A stretch of 46,241 bases of DNA, taken from the NCBI RefSeq assembly GCF_000818195.1, contig NZ_JTHL01000001.1:1675089-1721329 (forward strand), written 5' to 3'. Shown piece after piece: positions 25,704 through 34,837 of the stretch (the first letter of the stretch is position 1; each line of letters begins with the position of its first letter). The position numbers and the translations under genes were made by a program. The notes below the pieces were generated by a model, which made no database searches, was not told the origin of the DNA, and worked only from the letters and a program-made list of their open reading frames with translations. Origin of the DNA: Streptomyces sp. 150FB. GTDB lineage: Bacteria; Actinomycetota; Actinomycetes; Streptomycetales; Streptomycetaceae.

Positions 25704-28700
25704 ATGGGTGGTGCGAGGACTGCCGAGAGGTCCGGGGAGCCTGTCGCGGTGGTTGGAGTGGGGCTCCGTCTTCCCGGGGGGATCACAACGCTGGGCGGGT
25801 TGTGGGATGCCTTGGCCGCCGGCCAGGATCTTGTGACATCGGTACCCGACGACCGGTTCAATACCGATGATTTTGTTGTAAGTGATGGTGAGGTTCGAGC
25901 GGGGAAGGCATACACCGCGGCGGCCGGGATTTTCGGGGACGTGTGGGGGTTCGACCCGGAGTACTTCGGTATTTCGCCGAAGGAGGCGGGCCAGATCGAT
26001 CCGCAGCAACGGTTGCTGCTGGAGTGCGCGGTGGAGGCCTTCGACGACGGGGGCGTGGATCCGCGGCTGCTGGCGGGTTCGGACGTGGCGGTTGTGATGG
26101 GGCTGACCGTCCAGGACTACTGGGGTCTGCTGCTGCGACGTCCCGGGGTGATGAATTCGTTCGCCCCCACCGGTACGGGGGCTTTCAGTGCGGCGAACCG
26201 CCTGTCGTACCTATTTGATTTCCATGGGCCGTCCCACACGGTGGACACGGCGTGTTCGTCGTCCTTGACGGCACTGCATCTGGCGGCTGAGACGGTCCGT
26301 TCGGGCCGTTGTGAGGTCGCGTTGGCCGGCGGGGTGAATCTGGTGCTCGGCCCTGGCGGGCACGTCATCTCCAGCCAGGCGTCGATGCTCTCCCCGACGG
26401 GGCGTTGCCATTCGTTTTCGCAGGACGGCGATGGCTTCGTCCGGTCGGAGGGCGCGGGGGTGGTGCTCCTGAAGACATTGAGCCGTGCTGTGGCTGATGG
26501 TGACCGGGTGCACGCGGTGATCAGGGCTTCGGTGGTCAATGCCGACGGGCGGACCTTGGGGATGTCCATGCCGGGTGCGGACGGGCAGGCGGCGATGCTG
26601 GAACGTGCGTACGCCGAGGCCGGTGTGCGCGCCGACCAGGTGTCGTACGTCGAGGCTCACGGGACGGGGACGGCGGCGGGCGACCCGGCGGAGTGCGAGG
26701 CTCTGGGGCGGATTCTGGGGCGGCGGCGCGGGGGGAAGCCGTTGCCGATCGGGTCGGTGAAGTCGAATCTGGGGCACCTGGAAGCGGCGGCCGGCATGGC
26801 GGGACTGTTCAAGGCCATGCTGGTCCTGCGCGAGCAGCGGGTGCCCGCCACCTTGCACGCGCGACCGTTGAACAGGGCGATCGATTTCGGCGGGCTGGGG
26901 CTGGACCCGGTGACGGCGATGCAGCCGCTGGACGGTGGGGCCGGTGCGCGGCGTATCGCCGGGGTCAATTCGTTCGGTATCGGCGGCGCGAACGCCCACG
27001 TGGTCCTGGAGTTGCCGGACGCGCCGCCGGCCCCGGCCGAGGGCAGGCGGCCGAGTGCGGCCGTACCGGTGGTGGTCACCGGCCGGACGGAGGCGGCCTT
27101 GCGGGAGTCGGCGCTGGCGATGGCCTCCCACCTGGAAGGCATTGACGATTCCGCCCTGGTGGATGTCGGGTTCACCACGGCGCGGCGCCGCGAGCGCCGT
27201 GAGTTGAGCACGGCCGTGCTGGCCTCCAGCGGCGCGGCGGCCGCGCAGGCACTGCGGGAGACGGCGGAGAAGGGCGCGTCGGACAAGGCGGCATCGGCCG
27301 TCAGTACGGCCCGGGGACGTGTCGGGTTCATTTTCAGCGGGAACGGCACCCAGTGGCCGAGGATGGGCGCGGAGTTGCTGGGGCAGGACGCTGCCTTCAC
27401 CGCCGAGGTCCGGGCTGTCAGCCGCGAACTGGAACCGCTGCTGGGCTGGTCGGTCGAGGCGGAAATGGCGGCGCCGGACGCCGGGCGGTGGGCGCTGACA
27501 GAGGTGGCGCAGCCGATGCTGTTCGCCCTGCAGGCCGGATTGATCATGTCGCTGCGCGAGCGGGGGGTACGACCGCACGGGGTCTGCGGCCATAGCGTCG
27601 GTGAGGTCGCGGCCGCCTACTGCGCCGGAATTCTGGATCGTCCCCAGGCATGTCACGTGATCGCGCACCGTAGCCTCGCGCAGGCGCCCACCTTCGCGAC
27701 CGGGCGGATGGCGGCGCTGGCGCTGTCGCCCGCACGGGCTCAGCGGTTGCTCGACGAGACGGGCGCGAGCGACCGTGTGGTGATCGCGGCTGTGAACTCC
27801 GGCAATGACGTCACCCTGGCCGGGGACGGCCGGACACTGGAGGCTGTTGAGGATCGCTGTGTTCGCGACAGTGTGTCCTTCCGGTTCCTGCGCCTGGACT
27901 ACCCCTTCCACAGCCCGGCCATGGATGCTGTCCGCGGCCCGCTGCTGGACGGCCTCGGAGAGCTCGAGACCGGTCAGGGCGGGATCCCGATGGTCTCCAC
28001 CGTCACCGGCCGCGCGATCGCGGATCACGAGATGGACGCCGACTACTGGTGGCGCAACGTGCGTGAACCGGTCCAGTTCGCCGCGGCGGTCACGGCGCTC
28101 ATCGGTGCGGAGCACGGCTGTGACGTTCTGGTCGAAGTCGGCCCTCACCCGGCGCTCAGCGGCTACCTGCGCCGCATCGCCGTCGATGAGGGAGCGTCGG
28201 TGGAGGTGGCGTCGACACTGACCCGGATCAGCGCCGGCGATCAAGCGCTGAGCGGCACCGTGCTGCGCGCGGCCGCGGCTGGGGCGCGACTGGACTGGGA
28301 TCGGTTCTTCCCCCAGGGCGGTCGCGTCGTGGATGTCCCGGCCTACTCCTGGCAGCGCCGGCGCTACCAGTTGGGAGATCCCTCGTGGTGGTCCGACCAC
28401 GAGATCGCGCCGGCGCCGCAGCCGGTCGCGTCCAATCCGCTGCTGGGCCGGCGCCTGCTCGCGGCCGACCCGACGTGGGGGCGGGAGCAGAGCGCGGCCT
28501 GGATCGCTGATCACAAGGTCGGCGACGCTGTCGTCATGCCCGGCACGGGCTTTCTCGACATGGCGCTGTCGGCGGCCCGCGAAGTGCACGGCGGACCCGT
28601 GGAGTTGCTCGACATATCCCTGACCAGGTCGCTGGTCCTGCCCAGCGATCCCGGAGCGGCTCCGGTACGCACCACCATCACCGTCCGTCCCGACGGGACC

Positions 28701-31700
28701 TTCGTCGTCGCCGGGCACACCGGTGAGGACATCGAGGCCGTCCAGCACGTGAACGGGCGGTGGCGCGGCCTGGCCGATGCCAGACCTGCTCCGGTGGACG
28801 TGGCTGCTCTCGCCCGCCGCATCAGCGAACCCGTGGACATGTCCGACCACTACCGGGCCTGCGCCGCGGTGTCGCTCAACTACGGGCCGGCGTTCCGTTC
28901 GCTGACAACGCTGGCTGTCAAGGACAGCGAAGGGCTGGCGGGGCTTCGTACGGATCAGTTCGCCGGCACTGAGCACCAGGCCCGTGTCGTTCTCCTCGAC
29001 GGCTGCCTCCAAGCGATGCTGCCGCTGTCCGCCAGTGCCGTCTCCGGCTCGGCGCAACCGTACGTTCCCCACCTCCCGGTGGCGGTGGGGAGCGTACGCG
29101 CCTGGGGTCCTCTGCCCGCCACCGTCGTGGCGTACATGCGGCTGACGTCCGTTGTCGAGACCGGGCTCATGTGTGACATCACCGTCTGTGACACCGAAGG
29201 AACAGTCCTGCTCGACCTGGGGGACGTGTACGCGCGGCGCATCGAGAACAGCGGTTCTCCCGCGCCCCGGGTCTACAACGAAGTGCTCAGGGCACGCCCG
29301 CGGATGACCGCGCTGCCCGGCACCCCCTGCCCGCTCCCTCCGCCTTCACGCGTCATCGATGATTGCGGCCCGGTCGTCACCCGGCTCGATGACGCGTTCC
29401 GGGACCACGGCTACGGCGACCACATGGAACGGTCCCGGCAGTTGAGCGCGCACTACATGGCGGCCGCGGTGAACAGCATCCTGGGCTCCGCGGTGGCACG
29501 AGGTGCGATCAAGGCAGCCGGACCGGTCGGTGGACAGGTTTTCACCCTCGACGACCTGAGGAGTGCCGGCGTCAGGGAGAGCCTGTGCCCGTTGGTGGAG
29601 ATGATGTCGGCGATCGCGGTCCGGTACGGGCTGCTGACCGCTCGTGCCGACGGGGGCTGGTGCCAGAGCGGCACACCGGTGCCTGAGGAGCTTCTGCGGG
29701 ACAGGCTGAACGAATTCCCGGAGCTCATCGTGATGTGGCAGGCCGCCGCGTGGGTCGGGCGCAGCCTGCCCGGCGTCCTCACCGGTGAGGTGGAGGGGCT
29801 GGAGGTGCTGTTCGGCGAATCCGGTCCGATCGCGGCGCAGGTGTACAACCACGATCCGGGGCTCACGTACCTGTCCGACGCCGCCGTGGCGTACCTCCGC
29901 GCCGCCCTGGCCGACTGGCCGGCTGACCGGCCGTTGCGGATTCTGGAGATCGGTGCCGGCACCGGGGGCTTCACCGCTCGCATCCTGCCCCACCTGCCGC
30001 CCGAGCGCACGCATTACGTGTACTCCGACGTCTCCCCGGCGTTCTTCCCCAAGGCCGAGGCTCGCTTCGCCGCCTTCAACTTCCTCGAATACCACACCCT
30101 CGACCTGAGCGCTGATCCCATCGCGCAAGGGTTCGTGGCGGGATCCTTCGATCTCGTCATCGCGAGCAATGCCCTGCACACGACGACCGACATCACTCAG
30201 GGGCTGCGTAGCGCCGCCACGCTCCTGGATCACAACGGTCAGCTCGTTGCCCTTGAAATGCACAGCAATGCCTACGTCGCGACACTGTTCGGCATTCTGG
30301 ACTCCTTCTGGGACTCCTCCGACACCGATCTGCGGCCGGCCGGCGCAGCCCTGACCCGCGACCAGTGGCCGTCGGTACTGGAGCGAGCGGGGTTCTCCGC
30401 CGGCGCGTTCCTGAGCGCCCAGCCGGACCAGGAGGGTGTTCCCGCGTCGGTGATCGCGGCGGTCCGCGCCCTGGGCACTCAGCCCGGCGGCACACCGCAG
30501 GACCAGGACACAGACGGCGCGACCTCTCCGTGCCTGCTGATCACTGAGAGCGGGGGCAGCTCCGCCGATGGCCTGGGCGACCTCGTGGCAGCCGCCCTGA
30601 CCGCCACAGGAGCACGCGAGCTGGTGCTCTCGGGTCTCCAGCCGCGGACGGACTGGGCGGCTCTGCTGCCGGCCACGGGGCCGGTCGACATCGTCCTGAT
30701 CGCCGACGACACCGAGAAGACGACAGTCGAGCGGGTCACCGCGCGTGCCGCCGAGGCCTGTGCGCGGCTGAGTGCCCTGGCGACCGTCTGTGCGCGGGCC
30801 GGTGGAGACCTTCAGCCCACCCTGTGGCTGGTCGCGTGCACGACCGCCGACAGCCTGGACGCCCCGATGACACATACCGGCGCGGCCCTGTGGGGCGCCA
30901 CCCGCACTCTGGCCAACGAACAGCCGCTGGTGACCGTCCGCAGGATCCGTGTCGTCAGCGGGACCGCGGAGTCGGCACGGCGGACGGCCGGCCACGTCGC
31001 GTACGAGATCACCCACCCCGATGCCGAAGACGAATGCGTGATCACCCCTCATGGGCGCTTCGCCGTACGGGTGCAGGCGCTGCCGGAGACCCGGCGGACA
31101 CGCGCCCACGGGGCCACCGCGCACTTCGCGCTGGCCGTCCACGGTGAAGCGGGCACCCCCCACAGGCTCGTCTGGCAGGACAGCGGCATCCCCGACCCGG
31201 GGCCGGGTGAGATCACCGTCCGCGTGCGGGCCGCGGCCCTCAACGGCCGTGACGCCCTCTTCGCCACGGGGCGCCTGCTCCCGCCCCGTGGCTCACGTCC
31301 GGGCGACGTCCACCTCGGCTGCGAAGGCGCGGGGATCGTGACCGCCGTCGGAGACGAGGTCACCGGCATCCTCCCGGGAGACCGGGTCGCGGGGATCACG
31401 CACGGCGGCTGGCTGGCCTCGCACATCAACCTGCGCGCCGACCGCGTGGTGAAGCTCCCCGAGCAGGTCACCTTCGCCGCGGCGGCATCCCTTCTCATAG
31501 CCCAACTGACCACGCACCATGTCCTGGGACACCTGGCCGGTCTGGGTCCCGGCGACAGCGTTCTCATCCTGGGCGCGTCTGACGGGACAGGGCTGGCGGC
31601 CATGGATTTCGCCCGGCTCGCCGGGAGCCGCGTCATCGTCGGCGCGCCCACGCCGGCTCTGCGCGCCTTGCTGTGTCTTCCGGGGATCGACCACGTGGTG

Positions 31701-33236
31701 GACTCGGGTGCTCCCAGCTTCGCCGAGGAGGTCCGGGACGTTACCCAGGGCGGCGTCGATGTCATTCTCAATCTCAGCTCCATCACGGCGGACCTGCGCC
31801 GGCGTGCGCTGGACCTCTTGGCGCCGGGCGGACACTTCTTCGACGTCGGACCGCTCGTCGCGCCGTCATCGACGCCGCTGCACATGCCGCCCATGGACCG
31901 CGACGTCACCATTCACGCCGTCGATGTCGTCGGCTGGTTCGAGCAGCCCTCACGCACGGTGGACCGCTGCCTGCACGACCTGCAGAAGGTGATCGACAGC
32001 GGCGAATGCCGCGCATTGCCCCACACGGTCTACCCCGCCGACAGGATCCACGAAGCCATGGACGGCCTCCTGGCCGGTCAGGGGGCCGGGAAGACTGTCA
32101 TCGCCCTCGACGACGGGGTCCCCCTCGATCGCGCCCCCGAGCCGCCGGTGCTGGATCCCACGGCAACCTATCTGGTCGTCGGCGGCCTTGACGGCTTCGG
32201 AGCCGAGACCGCCCGGCACCTGGTCCGCCGGGGAGCGCGTCACCTCACGCTCGTCAGCCGGCGTGGCACCGCGGGCAACCAGAACGCCGCCGCCCTGGTC
32301 AGCAGCCTGAACGACCAGGGAGTCCAGGTGGACGCGCGCGCTGTCGACATCTCCGACCCGAAAACCGTCGACCAGCTCTTCCGCGACCTCGACGCGGGCG
32401 GACGCCGGCTCGCCGGGGTGATCCACGCTGCCATGGTCCTCGATGACGGCGAGATCACCGACCTGTCCGCCGAGCGTTACCTCACCGTCCTGAACCCCAA
32501 GCTCACCGGAGCGCTTCTCCTCGACTCCCACACCCGCCGACGCGACCTCGATTTCTTCGCCCTGTACTCGTCTTTCGCCGCGTTGCTCGGCAACAGGAGA
32601 CAGGCCTCGTACAGCGCCGCCAGCCTCACCCTGGAAAACATCGCGCGCCGGCGCAGGCACGACGGACTGCCCGCCTCCGTACTGCAGTTGGGCGCCATCT
32701 CCGACGTCGGATACGTGCTCCGCACCGGGATCACCTCGGTGATGAGCGATTACGGCATCCTTCCGATGACCTCGTCGCAGGCGCTGGACCGCTTCGACAT
32801 GCTGCTTCACCACCCGGACACCACGGTCACCGCGGTCGTCGCCGAATCCCGGGGCCGTGAGCAGGCGCTCATGGCCTTCCTCCCCGCGGTTACCGCACCC
32901 CGTACCGCCATGCTGGTCCACACGCCGGATGCCGGCGCCGACGACAGTCTCCTGCCGCGCCTGCGGGCCGCTGCCACCGCGGAGGAAGCCCGCCCGATAC
33001 TGCTGGAGGCCCTCACTTCGTGGCTGGCCTCGGGTCTCCACACCACACCCGATCGCGTCGACGTCAGCCGCCGCATCGATCAACTCGGCGCCGACTCCCT
33101 CACCGCCACCGAACTCATCGGCCACATTCGCCGCCACACCGGTTGCGCGATCCCCGCCCCCGAAGTCATGACCGCACCTCTCACCGGCATCGCCACCACC
33201 GTCCTCCACCACCTGCGCCCCGAGAGCCAGTCCTGA
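25704..33236 (+). CDS. Single-module highly reducing type I polyketide synthase, KS-AT-DH-cMT-ER-KR-ACP
   Basis: About 2510 residues. KS: Cys184 (DTACSSS), His319 (EAHGTGT), His358 (KSNLGHLE). AT: Ser631 (GHSVGE), with DYPFHSP near 736, the malonyl-type signature rather than the methylmalonyl YASH. DH: His937 (DHKVGDAVVMPG, with Asp in place of the second Gly) and Asp1099 in DGCLQ. C-methyltransferase: EIGAGTGG at 1415 and FDLVIASNALH. ER: about 1815-2130, cofactor loop LGASDGTG. KR: GGLDGFG at 2160 and Tyr2303 in YSAAS. ACP: Ser2465 (LGADSLT). There is no thioesterase or reductase domain. Malonyl AT plus cMT implies alpha-methyl groups from SAM. One module with every reducing domain suggests iterative use, as in fungal HR-PKSs. 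Start: ATG at 25704 behind AGGAG; GTGs at 25677 and 25683 are alternatives. Confidence 0.92.
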   Translation: MGGARTAERSGEPVAVVGVGLRLPGGITTLGGLWDALAAGQDLVTSVPDDRFNTDDFVVSDGEVRAGKAYTAAAGIFGDVWGFDPEYFGISPKEAGQIDPQQRLLLECAVEAFDDGGVDPRLLAGSDVAVVMGLTVQDYWGLLLRRPGVMNSFAPTGTGAFSAANRLSYLFDFHGPSHTVDTACSSSLTALHLAAETVRSGRCEVALAGGVNLVLGPGGHVISSQASMLSPTGRCHSFSQDGDGFVRSEGAGVVLLKTLSRAVADGDRVHAVIRASVVNADGRTLGMSMPGADGQAAMLERAYAEAGVRADQVSYVEAHGTGTAAGDPAECEALGRILGRRRGGKPLPIGSVKSNLGHLEAAAGMAGLFKAMLVLREQRVPATLHARPLNRAIDFGGLGLDPVTAMQPLDGGAGARRIAGVNSFGIGGANAHVVLELPDAPPAPAEGRRPSAAVPVVVTGRTEAALRESALAMASHLEGIDDSALVDVGFTTARRRERRELSTAVLASSGAAAAQALRETAEKGASDKAASAVSTARGRVGFIFSGNGTQWPRMGAELLGQDAAFTAEVRAVSRELEPLLGWSVEAEMAAPDAGRWALTEVAQPMLFALQAGLIMSLRERGVRPHGVCGHSVGEVAAAYCAGILDRPQACHVIAHRSLAQAPTFATGRMAALALSPARAQRLLDETGASDRVVIAAVNSGNDVTLAGDGRTLEAVEDRCVRDSVSFRFLRLDYPFHSPAMDAVRGPLLDGLGELETGQGGIPMVSTVTGRAIADHEMDADYWWRNVREPVQFAAAVTALIGAEHGCDVLVEVGPHPALSGYLRRIAVDEGASVEVASTLTRISAGDQALSGTVLRAAAAGARLDWDRFFPQGGRVVDVPAYSWQRRRYQLGDPSWWSDHEIAPAPQPVASNPLLGRRLLAADPTWGREQSAAWIADHKVGDAVVMPGTGFLDMALSAAREVHGGPVELLDISLTRSLVLPSDPGAAPVRTTITVRPDGTFVVAGHTGEDIEAVQHVNGRWRGLADARPAPVDVAALARRISEPVDMSDHYRACAAVSLNYGPAFRSLTTLAVKDSEGLAGLRTDQFAGTEHQARVVLLDGCLQAMLPLSASAVSGSAQPYVPHLPVAVGSVRAWGPLPATVVAYMRLTSVVETGLMCDITVCDTEGTVLLDLGDVYARRIENSGSPAPRVYNEVLRARPRMTALPGTPCPLPPPSRVIDDCGPVVTRLDDAFRDHGYGDHMERSRQLSAHYMAAAVNSILGSAVARGAIKAAGPVGGQVFTLDDLRSAGVRESLCPLVEMMSAIAVRYGLLTARADGGWCQSGTPVPEELLRDRLNEFPELIVMWQAAAWVGRSLPGVLTGEVEGLEVLFGESGPIAAQVYNHDPGLTYLSDAAVAYLRAALADWPADRPLRILEIGAGTGGFTARILPHLPPERTHYVYSDVSPAFFPKAEARFAAFNFLEYHTLDLSADPIAQGFVAGSFDLVIASNALHTTTDITQGLRSAATLLDHNGQLVALEMHSNAYVATLFGILDSFWDSSDTDLRPAGAALTRDQWPSVLERAGFSAGAFLSAQPDQEGVPASVIAAVRALGTQPGGTPQDQDTDGATSPCLLITESGGSSADGLGDLVAAALTATGARELVLSGLQPRTDWAALLPATGPVDIVLIADDTEKTTVERVTARAAEACARLSALATVCARAGGDLQPTLWLVACTTADSLDAPMTHTGAALWGATRTLANEQPLVTVRRIRVVSGTAESARRTAGHVAYEITHPDAEDECVITPHGRFAVRVQALPETRRTRAHGATAHFALAVHGEAGTPHRLVWQDSGIPDPGPGEITVRVRAAALNGRDALFATGRLLPPRGSRPGDVHLGCEGAGIVTAVGDEVTGILPGDRVAGITHGGWLASHINLRADRVVKLPEQVTFAAAASLLIAQLTTHHVLGHLAGLGPGDSVLILGASDGTGLAAMDFARLAGSRVIVGAPTPALRALLCLPGIDHVVDSGAPSFAEEVRDVTQGGVDVILNLSSITADLRRRALDLLAPGGHFFDVGPLVAPSSTPLHMPPMDRDVTIHAVDVVGWFEQPSRTVDRCLHDLQKVIDSGECRALPHTVYPADRIHEAMDGLLAGQGAGKTVIALDDGVPLDRAPEPPVLDPTATYLVVGGLDGFGAETARHLVRRGARHLTLVSRRGTAGNQNAAALVSSLNDQGVQVDARAVDISDPKTVDQLFRDLDAGGRRLAGVIHAAMVLDDGEITDLSAERYLTVLNPKLTGALLLDSHTRRRDLDFFALYSSFAALLGNRRQASYSAASLTLENIARRRRHDGLPASVLQLGAISDVGYVLRTGITSVMSDYGILPMTSSQALDRFDMLLHHPDTTVTAVVAESRGREQALMAFLPAVTAPRTAMLVHTPDAGADDSLLPRLRAAATAEEARPILLEALTSWLASGLHTTPDRVDVSRRIDQLGADSLTATELIGHIRRHTGCAIPAPEVMTAPLTGIATTVLHHLRPESQS

Positions 33237-33313
33237 CAAACCCCGCGCCGGGGTGCGTCCGAAATGGCCGCGCCCCAGCAAGTCACCAAAGCCAATAGCT
33301 GAACCGCACAGCA

Positions 33314-33369
33314 GTTGTCCAGAAAACGGATTCGGCAACTGGGCAGGTCGAATCCGTTTTCTGGACAAC
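33314..33369. terminator. Long perfect inverted repeat after the PKS gene
   Basis: 21-base perfect arms: the left arm begins GTTGTCCAGAAAACGGATTC at 33314 and ends at 33334; the right arm spans 33349-33369; the loop is 14 bases. It lies about 80 bases after the PKS stop and 60 before the next start. It may be the PKS terminator, or an operator or attenuator for the AT-like gene. Confidence 0.7.
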
Positions 33370-33431
33370 CTGGCGGGAGCAGCCCCTACTCCTAGTGGCT
33401 ACGAACTGGCAGATATCCCGGGAGAGAACAG

Positions 33432-34394
33432 ATGCCGCTCACGACAGCCCTCGCTTTTCCGCCGTTCAGCAACCCTTACCCTCCGGGGATCCTGCGCACG
33501 CTGGCTCGCACGAACGCGAGCGTGGCCGATGCCCTCGAGACAACAGACCAGAAGCTCGCGGAAATCGGCCAGCCACCCGTAACGCACAGACTCACCACCA
33601 CAGCGCCCGGGCCGGCTCCCAGCCTGGAAACGGAATACGTCCACAACCTGGTCGCGGCAACGCTCGTCCCGTACTCCGTATACGCGTCACTCGATCTGAA
33701 GGTTCAGCCATCCATCCTTCTCGGACATGGTGCGGGCTTCAATGTCGGGAGCGTGATCACGGACCTCATGTCCATGGCAGAAACAATCGATGTTCTCCTC
33801 ACGGGATTCTTCGAAGCCAAAAGAATTTCACTGCGGGGTGGAATGCTCGCCCTCGCCGCCAACCAGCGGACCGCCGGGGCGATGTGTCGGCAGATCTCGG
33901 AGGACGGCCTCCACGTCGGCATGATCAATACTCCGACCCAAACGGTTGTATGCGGCCGCTTCGACGACCTGGACCTACTGGAGAGGCACGCGGAACGCGA
34001 AGGAATCCCCTGCAGACGTCTCGCTGCCATCCTCCCCATCCACACCCCGCTGTTCAAGCCGGCAGCCCTCCAGGCAATCCTTCGGCAAGAAGAACGAACC
34101 GTGCAACTCGCACTGCCCCCTCTGTACTTCACCACCGAATGCCGACCCATCATCGAATCTGACACAGTCAGAAAAGCGTCACTCGCCATCTGGACCAAAC
34201 CCGCGAACCTGATCGAGTCCATCACGGACCTTCAGGAGAATTTCGGTATCAACCACTTCATCGAAGTCAACACCACTCCGACGCTCACACCAATGATCAT
34301 CCAGAACGCGCACCCGGGCACACGGGTCGACGGCCCGCCACCCGGCATAACGGATGCCGCGGACGTACTCCCATTCCTCAACGGCGCTTACTGA
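33432..34394 (+). CDS. Acyltransferase-fold protein lacking the nucleophilic serine (pseudo-AT)
   Basis: 320 residues. It resembles FabD/PKS AT domains: a helical start, then ILLGHGAGFNVG near residue 97 where the GHSxGE elbow should be, ISLRGGMLALAA near residue 137 (the substrate-carboxylate Arg region), VVCGRFDDLDLLE, and LPIHTPLFKPAA near residue 200 (the catalytic-His/FHS region). The Ser is Gly (codon GGT), the following Glu is Phe, and the N-terminal GQG oxyanion motif is absent (FPPFSNPYP). Acyl transfer by the usual mechanism is therefore unlikely. Codon use is less GC-biased than in the PKS. Possible roles: scaffold or regulatory partner of the PKS, an altered hydrolase, or decay. 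Confidence 0.65.
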   Translation: MPLTTALAFPPFSNPYPPGILRTLARTNASVADALETTDQKLAEIGQPPVTHRLTTTAPGPAPSLETEYVHNLVAATLVPYSVYASLDLKVQPSILLGHGAGFNVGSVITDLMSMAETIDVLLTGFFEAKRISLRGGMLALAANQRTAGAMCRQISEDGLHVGMINTPTQTVVCGRFDDLDLLERHAEREGIPCRRLAAILPIHTPLFKPAALQAILRQEERTVQLALPPLYFTTECRPIIESDTVRKASLAIWTKPANLIESITDLQENFGINHFIEVNTTPTLTPMIIQNAHPGTRVDGPPPGITDAADVLPFLNGAY

Positions 34395-34837
34395 CCTAGC
34401 TCTCGCATGACGGCTCGCCAGGGGCCCGTGCCGAACTTGGGTTTCCAAGATTTTCTCAGGCGTTGACCGGCGCCGCTGACGGTCGGTTGAGCAGGATGAG
34501 CCGGCAGAACCGACGCCGCACGTGCGAAGTGCCTCACCACCACGACGGCTACGAAGCAACGAGCCGCCGTATCCTCATAGTTGACAGTCTGCGGCGATAG
34601 TCTGCGGCTATCAAGATCAGTCCGATACCATATTGGACGGCAGCTTACTTCGGCCCATATGGTCCTGTACATGACCACCCCACCCGCGTTAACAGCCCTG
34701 CCGCGTCCGGTTTTCCGGCAGGTGACGGTGCCCTCACGGCCCCGCGTGGGCTCTCAGCCGATCGAGCCGTGGGCGGAAGGGGTCCGGACTCGCATCCGTC
34801 CCGGCCTGTTCGACCACATCACGACCGGGACCAGCCG
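34395..34837. other. Gap between pseudo-AT and MFS genes
   Basis: 443 bases. The minus strand has a 96-codon open frame at 34388-34678, ending in WKPKFGTGPWRAVMRELGQ, that I do not recognise. It has no good ribosome site and could be the residue of an inserted element. The right half (34581-34640) is AT-rich, with TTGACA at 34581, a 10-base direct repeat AGTCTGCGGC at 34586 and 34599, and a palindrome at 34620. It is therefore the likely MFS promoter. Confidence 0.4.
34620..34638. promoter_or_regulatory. Candidate operator of the MFS gene
   Basis: Palindrome GTCCGATA-CCA-TATTGGAC with one mismatch between arms. The size and position (about 200 bases before the MFS ATG, in an AT-rich tract) suit a TetR- or MarR-type repressor site, though no such regulator gene is adjacent. 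Confidence 0.4.

Noticed and set aside
26211..29072. Very long open frame antisense to the PKS gene (also long antisense frames over the glycosidase at 4202-5977 and FAAL at 9129-10631)
   Set aside because: High GC with strong third-position bias leaves stop-free frames on the opposite strand. The translations are Arg/Gly/His-rich with no motifs, while the sense frames carry complete families.
34388..34678. Minus-strand 96-codon frame as a real gene
   Set aside because: No ribosome site, no recognised domain, and it overlaps the probable MFS promoter.
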